Shown in pieces: positions 59,998-64,000 of a stretch of 64,000 nt of DNA. The stretch covers positions 271,103 through 335,102 of the forward strand of contig NZ_BMNZ01000004.1 in NCBI RefSeq assembly GCF_014646815.1. Direction: 5' to 3'. How positions within the stretch are numbered: position 1 is the stretch's first letter; every line of letters begins with the position of its first letter. The stretch is from Terrabacter tumescens. Lineage in GTDB: Bacteria > Actinomycetota > Actinomycetes > Actinomycetales > Dermatophilaceae. The position numbers and the translations under genes are program-made. Under the pieces are notes generated by a model. That model worked only from the letters and a program-made list of their open reading frames with translations. It was not told the DNA's origin and searched no databases.

Positions 59998-60003
59998 TAG
60001 GCT
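59998..60003 (+). promoter_or_regulatory. -10 box of penicillin acylase gene
   Basis: TAGGCT ends 6 nt before GTG 60010 with no ribosome site, again leaderless-like. Confidence 0.5.
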
Positions 60004-60009
60004 CGTCGC

Positions 60010-62601
60010 GTGTCACGGTTGAAGCGCGCCCGTCGGATCGTCCTGCTCGTCTCCGTCCTCGTCGTCATGGCGGTGGTCGCGGTGAGCATCCTGGCGATCG
60101 GTGTGGTGCGACAGTCCTTTCCGGACACCACCGGCCAGCTCGAGATCGAGGGCCTCACGAGCTCCGTCTCGGTGCACCGCGACGCCCAGGGCGTCCCGAC
60201 GATCTTCGCCGACAACGCGAACGACCTCTTCCGCGCGCAGGGCTTCGTCAGCGCCCAGGACCGCTTCTTCGAGATGGACCTGCGCCGTCACGTGACGGCC
60301 GGGCGCCTGTCCGAGCTCGTCGGCAGCGCCGGCATCGACAGCGACAAGGTCATCCGCGCGATGGGCTGGCGCCGCGTCGCCGAGCAGGAGCTGCCCAAGC
60401 TCGCGCCCGAGACCCGGCAGTACCTCCAGGCGTACGCCGACGGCGTCAACGCCTACATCAAGAAGACCGAGTCGCCCGAGAAGATGTCGCTCGAGTACAC
60501 CGTGCTCGCGCGCCGCAACCCCGGCTACCGCGTCGAGCCGTGGACGCCCGTCGACTCGCTCGCCTGGCTCAAGGCCATGGCGTGGGACCTGCGCGGCGAC
60601 TACAAGGACGAGCTCGCCCGCGCGCGCCTGTCGCGCACGACCCGCTCGCTCAAGCAGGTCAACCTGCTCTACCCGCCCTACCCCGTCGACCGCAACCAGC
60701 CGATCCTCTCCGAGCAGGACTGGCAGCCGGCGTCGGCCCAGAGCGACCAGGCCGCGAGCCCTGCGCCCGCCGCGCTGAAGGCGCTGCGCACGCCCGACGG
60801 CAGCGACGCGATCGACTCGGCGCTCGCCTCAATCGAGGCGGTCCCGGTCAGCCTCGGGCGCGGCGACGGCATCGGCTCCAACTCGTGGGTCGTCTCCGGC
60901 TCGCGCACCACGACGGGCAAGCCGCTGCTCGCCAACGACCCGCACCTCGCCCTGTCGATCCCCGGCATCTGGGGGCAGGTCAACCTCCAGTGCCGCACCC
61001 TCAGCGCCGCGTGCCCCTTCCAGGTCTCGGGCTTCACCTTCTCGGGCCTGCCCGGCGTCGTCATCGGGCACAACGACAAGGTCGCGTGGGGCATGACCAA
61101 CCTCGGCCCCGACGTCACGGACTTCTACCTCGAGCAGGTCTCGGGCGACACCTACCTCCGCGACGGTGACAACGTGCGCGTCACGAAGCGCCAGGAGGTC
61201 ATCAAGGTCGCCGGAGGCGCCGACGTGCCCCTGACGGTCCGCTCGACGGTGCACGGCCCGATCCTGTCCGACGTGGTCCCGTCGATCGATGCCGCCGGCG
61301 ACCGCAGCGTCGTGCGCGGTGCGCCGCAGTCGAACCGGTATGCCGTGTCGCTCGCGTGGACGGCGCTGACACCGGGCACGACCGCCGACGCGATCTTCGC
61401 CCTCAACCGGGCGACGAACTGGGCCGACTTCCGCAAGGCGGCCGCGCTCTTCTCGGTCCCGTCGCAGAACCTCGTCTACGCCGACACGGCCGGGCACATC
61501 GGCTACCAGGCGCCCGGCAAGATCCCGGTCCGTCGGTCGGCGACACCCGGTGCGGCCCCCGGCTTCTGGCCCTCGCCCGGCTGGGACTCCCAGTGGGACT
61601 GGAAGGGCTACGTCCCCTTCGACGACCTGCCGACCTCGTTCGACCCGGCCGAGGGCTTCGTCGTCACGGCCAACCAGGCCGTCACCGCGAGCCCGACGCC
61701 GTTCCTGACGTCCGAGTGGGACTACGGCTTCCGGGCGCAGCGCATCCGCACGGTCCTCGCCGCGACCCCGAAGGTCTCGCCCGAGACGATGTCGCAGATC
61801 CAGGGCGACACCCGCAACACCTACGCTCCCGAGCTCGTCGAGCGGCTCCTGTCGGTGCAGGTCGACGACTTCACCGCACAGGCCCAGCGGCTGCTGCGCG
61901 ACTGGGACGGCAGCCAGCCCAACGACAAGTCGCGCGACGCGGCCTCGGCGGCGTACTACAACGCCGTCTGGAAGTACCTCCTGCAGTACACCTTCGACGA
62001 GCTCCCGCCCGACATCGCCCCCGACGGCGGCAGCCGCTGGATGGTCGTCATGGAGCAGCTGCTCAAGGACCCGAAGAACGACTGGTGGGACGACAAGACG
62101 ACCCCCGGTGTCACCGAGGGGTCGGGCGAGATCCTCAAGCGGGCTCTCGTCGAGGCCCGTCTCGACCTCGCGCGCGAGCTCGGCAAGGTGCCCGCCACGT
62201 GGCGCTGGGGCCGCCTGCACCAGCTCGACCTCAAGCACCAGGTCATGGGCGCCGACGGAGTGCCGGAGATCGTCCAGAACCTCTTCAACCGCAACGACAT
62301 CGAGCTCGGCGGCGGCAACTCCATCGTCAACGCCAACTCGTGGAACGCCTCGAAGCCGGGCTACGACGTGACCAACGGCCCGTCGATGCGCATGGTCGTC
62401 GACCTCGGAAACCTCGACGCGTCCCGTTGGGTCAACTCGACGGGCCAGTCGGGGCACGCCTACGACGACCACTACGCCGACCAGATCGACGCGTGGGCGG
62501 CCAACGAGACCTTCGCGTGGCCGTTCAGCCAGGCCGCGGTGCGCGACGCGACGGACGACGATCTGACCCTCGTGCCGCCGTCGCAGGCTCCCGCTCCCTG
62601 A
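60010..62601 (+). CDS. Penicillin acylase family protein
   Basis: An 863-residue Ntn-hydrolase precursor. An N-terminal membrane anchor (about 10-33) leads to the alpha chain, a spacer, and the beta chain that starts at the catalytic Ser S290 in GIGSNSWVVSG, where self-cleavage occurs. Further conserved parts are DPHLALSIPGIWGQ, the calcium-binding NDPH, and GHNDKVAWGMTNLGPDV. Family members hydrolyse penicillins, acyl-homoserine lactones or other amides; the substrate is unknown. If it acts on homoserine lactones it would be a quorum-quenching enzyme. Confidence 0.93.
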   Translation: MSRLKRARRIVLLVSVLVVMAVVAVSILAIGVVRQSFPDTTGQLEIEGLTSSVSVHRDAQGVPTIFADNANDLFRAQGFVSAQDRFFEMDLRRHVTAGRLSELVGSAGIDSDKVIRAMGWRRVAEQELPKLAPETRQYLQAYADGVNAYIKKTESPEKMSLEYTVLARRNPGYRVEPWTPVDSLAWLKAMAWDLRGDYKDELARARLSRTTRSLKQVNLLYPPYPVDRNQPILSEQDWQPASAQSDQAASPAPAALKALRTPDGSDAIDSALASIEAVPVSLGRGDGIGSNSWVVSGSRTTTGKPLLANDPHLALSIPGIWGQVNLQCRTLSAACPFQVSGFTFSGLPGVVIGHNDKVAWGMTNLGPDVTDFYLEQVSGDTYLRDGDNVRVTKRQEVIKVAGGADVPLTVRSTVHGPILSDVVPSIDAAGDRSVVRGAPQSNRYAVSLAWTALTPGTTADAIFALNRATNWADFRKAAALFSVPSQNLVYADTAGHIGYQAPGKIPVRRSATPGAAPGFWPSPGWDSQWDWKGYVPFDDLPTSFDPAEGFVVTANQAVTASPTPFLTSEWDYGFRAQRIRTVLAATPKVSPETMSQIQGDTRNTYAPELVERLLSVQVDDFTAQAQRLLRDWDGSQPNDKSRDAASAAYYNAVWKYLLQYTFDELPPDIAPDGGSRWMVVMEQLLKDPKNDWWDDKTTPGVTEGSGEILKRALVEARLDLARELGKVPATWRWGRLHQLDLKHQVMGADGVPEIVQNLFNRNDIELGGGNSIVNANSWNASKPGYDVTNGPSMRMVVDLGNLDASRWVNSTGQSGHAYDDHYADQIDAWAANETFAWPFSQAAVRDATDDDLTLVPPSQAPAP

Positions 62602-62668
62602 CGTCCGCTCCCTGACGCTCGCTGCCTGAGGTCCGCGACGCGAGGGCGTATGCCGTGTGCTGACCTCG

Positions 62669-63283
62669 TCAGCGCAGGCGCACGACGCGGCCGGTGGTCG
62701 TCACGTAGCCGTCGACGGGCACGTCGTGCGCGTCCGCCGGCAGGTCGAGCTCGCTCTGCTCTCCCTCGTGCAGCAGCGTGACGACGGGTGCCGACGGGTC
62801 GCGGTGCAGCAGGGCCCGGTCGTAGCAGCCGCCGCCCTGTCCGAGCCGCGTGCCGTGGCTGTCGACCGACAGGCCGGGCGTCACGACGAGGTCGCACGTG
62901 GCGAGGGCGTCGGTGCCCAGCCAGCGCTGCCGCTCGTCGGCGTCGGGCTCGTGGCCGCCGTGGCCCGGGCGGCGCACGGTGGCATCGTCGCCCGAGGCGC
63001 CGGGGACGGCATACCTCCACTCCAGCGAGAAGTCCTCGAGCACGATCGGCACGATGACCTCGTGCCCGGCGGCAAGGAGCGCCTCGACGAGGCGGCCGGT
63101 CGGCGGCTCGTCCGGGAGCGACTCGTAGACGGCCACCCGGCAGGGCTCGGGCACGAAGCGCAGGACCGCGTCGGCGATCGCGACGGCAGCGGCCTCGCGG
63201 GCCGCGGGGTCCGTCCCGCGCGCGAGCTCACGCCGTCGGGCCCGTGCGGCGTGACGCACGTCACGCTTGGTGCCCGCTGTCAC
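62669..63283 (-). CDS. 5-formyltetrahydrofolate cyclo-ligase
   Basis: A 204-residue ATP-dependent enzyme that converts 5-formyl-THF to 5,10-methenyl-THF. The characteristic GQGGGCYDRALLHRD motif (about 149-163) and the folate-binding VTPGLSVDSHGTRLG precede the VPVDGYVTTTG C-terminus. GTG 63283 starts the family-like N-terminus (KRDVRHAARARRREL). It is divergent from the UDP-sugar pyrophosphorylase gene; this pairing (5-FTHF gene beside galU) also occurs in mycobacteria. Confidence 0.93.
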   Translation of the reverse strand: MTAGTKRDVRHAARARRRELARGTDPAAREAAAVAIADAVLRFVPEPCRVAVYESLPDEPPTGRLVEALLAAGHEVIVPIVLEDFSLEWRYAVPGASGDDATVRRPGHGGHEPDADERQRWLGTDALATCDLVVTPGLSVDSHGTRLGQGGGCYDRALLHRDPSAPVVTLLHEGEQSELDLPADAHDVPVDGYVTTTGRVVRLR

Positions 63284-63329
63284 GCTGATCGGGTTCGTGG
63301 GACGGGCCGGACGTGCATGGAGCCCATCG

Positions 63330-63335
63330 TAAGGT
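63330..63335 (+). promoter_or_regulatory. -10 box of UDP-sugar pyrophosphorylase gene
   Basis: TAAGGT ends exactly 7 nt before ATG 63343, the same arrangement as the NCS2 gene. GAGGG in the gap is too close for a normal ribosome site. Confidence 0.5.
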
Positions 63336-63342
63336 GAGGGCC

Positions 63343-64000
63343 ATGAGTGACCAGGCCTTGCGCGCTTCCGTCGACCTGATGCGCCGGAGAGGCCTGGGGC
63401 CCGAGGCCATCAGCGTCTTCGAGCACTACTTCCAGCAGCTGCAGGCCGGCGCGCTCGGCACCATCCCGGAGGAGTCGATCCAGCCCCTCGGCGACATCCA
63501 GGCGCTGGGTGAGGTGCAGGTCAGCGACGAGGAGGCCCGCGAGGCCCTGTCCAAGACCGCGGTCATCAAGCTCAACGGCGGCCTCGGCACCGGCATGGGC
63601 ATGACAGGCGCCAAGTCGGCGCTCGAGGTCAAGGACGGCCTGACCTTCCTCGACATCATCGCGCTGCAGGTGCTCGCCCTCCGCGAGCGCTGGGGCGTCG
63701 AGCTGCCGCTCGTGCTGATGAACTCCTTCCGCACGTCGGAGGAGTCGCTCAAGATCCTCTCGAAGTACCCGGACCTGGCCGTCGAGGGCCTGCCGCTCGA
63801 CTTCATCCAGAGCGCCGAGCCCAAGCTGCGACCCGACGACCTCATGCCCGTCCAGTGGCCCGCCGACCCCGAGCTCGAGTGGTGCCCGCCCGGCCACGGC
63901 GACATCTACGTCTCGCTCGTCACCTCCGGCGTGCTCGACGCCTTGCTGGAGAAGGGGATCCGCTACGCGTTCCTCTCCAACTCCGACAACCTCGGCGCCA
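63343..64000 (+). CDS. UTP-glucose-1-phosphate uridylyltransferase, eukaryote-like type (partial)
   Basis: The first about 219 residues of an enzyme making UDP-glucose from UTP and glucose 1-phosphate; the gene runs off the right edge. The nucleotide loop reads KLNGGLGTGMGMTGAKSAL and MNSFRTSEESLKIL and GHGDIYVSLVTSG follow, the UDPGP family signatures of eukaryotic UGP2. Bacterial GalU instead has AAGLGTRFLPATK. Since galU occupies the same position next to the 5-FTHF gene in mycobacteria, this may be a non-homologous replacement. Confidence 0.94.
   Translation, partial: MSDQALRASVDLMRRRGLGPEAISVFEHYFQQLQAGALGTIPEESIQPLGDIQALGEVQVSDEEAREALSKTAVIKLNGGLGTGMGMTGAKSALEVKDGLTFLDIIALQVLALRERWGVELPLVLMNSFRTSEESLKILSKYPDLAVEGLPLDFIQSAEPKLRPDDLMPVQWPADPELEWCPPGHGDIYVSLVTSGVLDALLEKGIRYAFLSNSDNLGA

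Overview
The window is a 64 kb chromosomal stretch of a very GC-rich actinobacterium. GC-rich third codon positions, frequent GTG starts, -10 boxes placed 5-8 nt ahead of start codons, an IdeR-type iron regulator, a c-di-AMP riboswitch before a cell-wall hydrolase, an ANTAR protein, and the company cspB/DUF3027/DUF2530/NCS2/MarR/serC/citrate synthase all point there. I infer Micrococcales, probably an Intrasporangiaceae-like organism, but no rRNA is present to settle it. The content is mostly core chromosome. I see no prophage, insertion sequence, CRISPR array or integrase.

Layout. 0.1-5.7 kb: a two-helix membrane protein with a 23-bp palindromic operator, HtpX protease, aminopeptidase N, a nucleotidyltransferase and an acetyltransferase. 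6.0-12.5 kb: a zinc-finger SDR, then the minus-strand set response regulator, histidine kinase and HtrA protease, then a TauE/SafE permease. 12.5-18.1 kb: XPB-type helicase, HMG-CoA lyase, a solo LigD phosphoesterase-like protein and a helicase-associated WYL protein. 18.2-25.6 kb: aldose epimerase, SRPBCC protein, cold-shock protein, DUF3027, DUF2530, NCS2 permease, lipoprotein, and a MarR-MFS-microprotein operon behind an iron-box-like site. 25.7-34.7 kb: RNase J, lytic transglycosylase, SerC, LuxR regulator, citrate synthase, pentapeptide protein, PdxH. 35-40 kb: a His-rich membrane protein, MFS transporter, IdeR, the c-di-AMP riboswitch with an NlpC/P60 hydrolase, and a FrnE-like thioredoxin-fold protein. 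41-50.7 kb: a general-stress-like block (sigma/anti-sigma fusion, STAS, MASE1-SpoIIE-HATPase, SRPBCC, ANTAR), tRNA-Arg(CCU) and a secreted GH92 mannosidase. 50.9-64 kb: a 1371-residue DUF4011-helicase-Vsr-like nuclease, TPR protein, MscL, SAF-domain protein with a probable frameshift, MtnP, FmdB, a cation/proton antiporter, penicillin acylase, 5-FTHF cyclo-ligase and a partial UDP-sugar pyrophosphorylase.

How it works together. Two envelope-stress proteases, HtrA (in the two-component operon) and HtpX (11 kb away), appear linked by the same 11-bp tandem box, found upstream of the response regulator gene and of htpX. IdeR is encoded 14 kb from an iron-box-like sequence before the marR-MFS operon. 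Cell-wall remodelling is represented by a riboswitch-controlled NlpC/P60 protein and a lytic transglycosylase with its own structured leader. The strongest unexplained genome-scale signal is the octamer GTATGCCG, present 34 times on the two strands against about 2 expected from base composition; many of the window's rare TAT and ATA codons fall in it. The best candidate for an unusual biological system by gene content is the helicase-nuclease at 50.9-55.0 kb, which resembles known single-gene phage-defence proteins.
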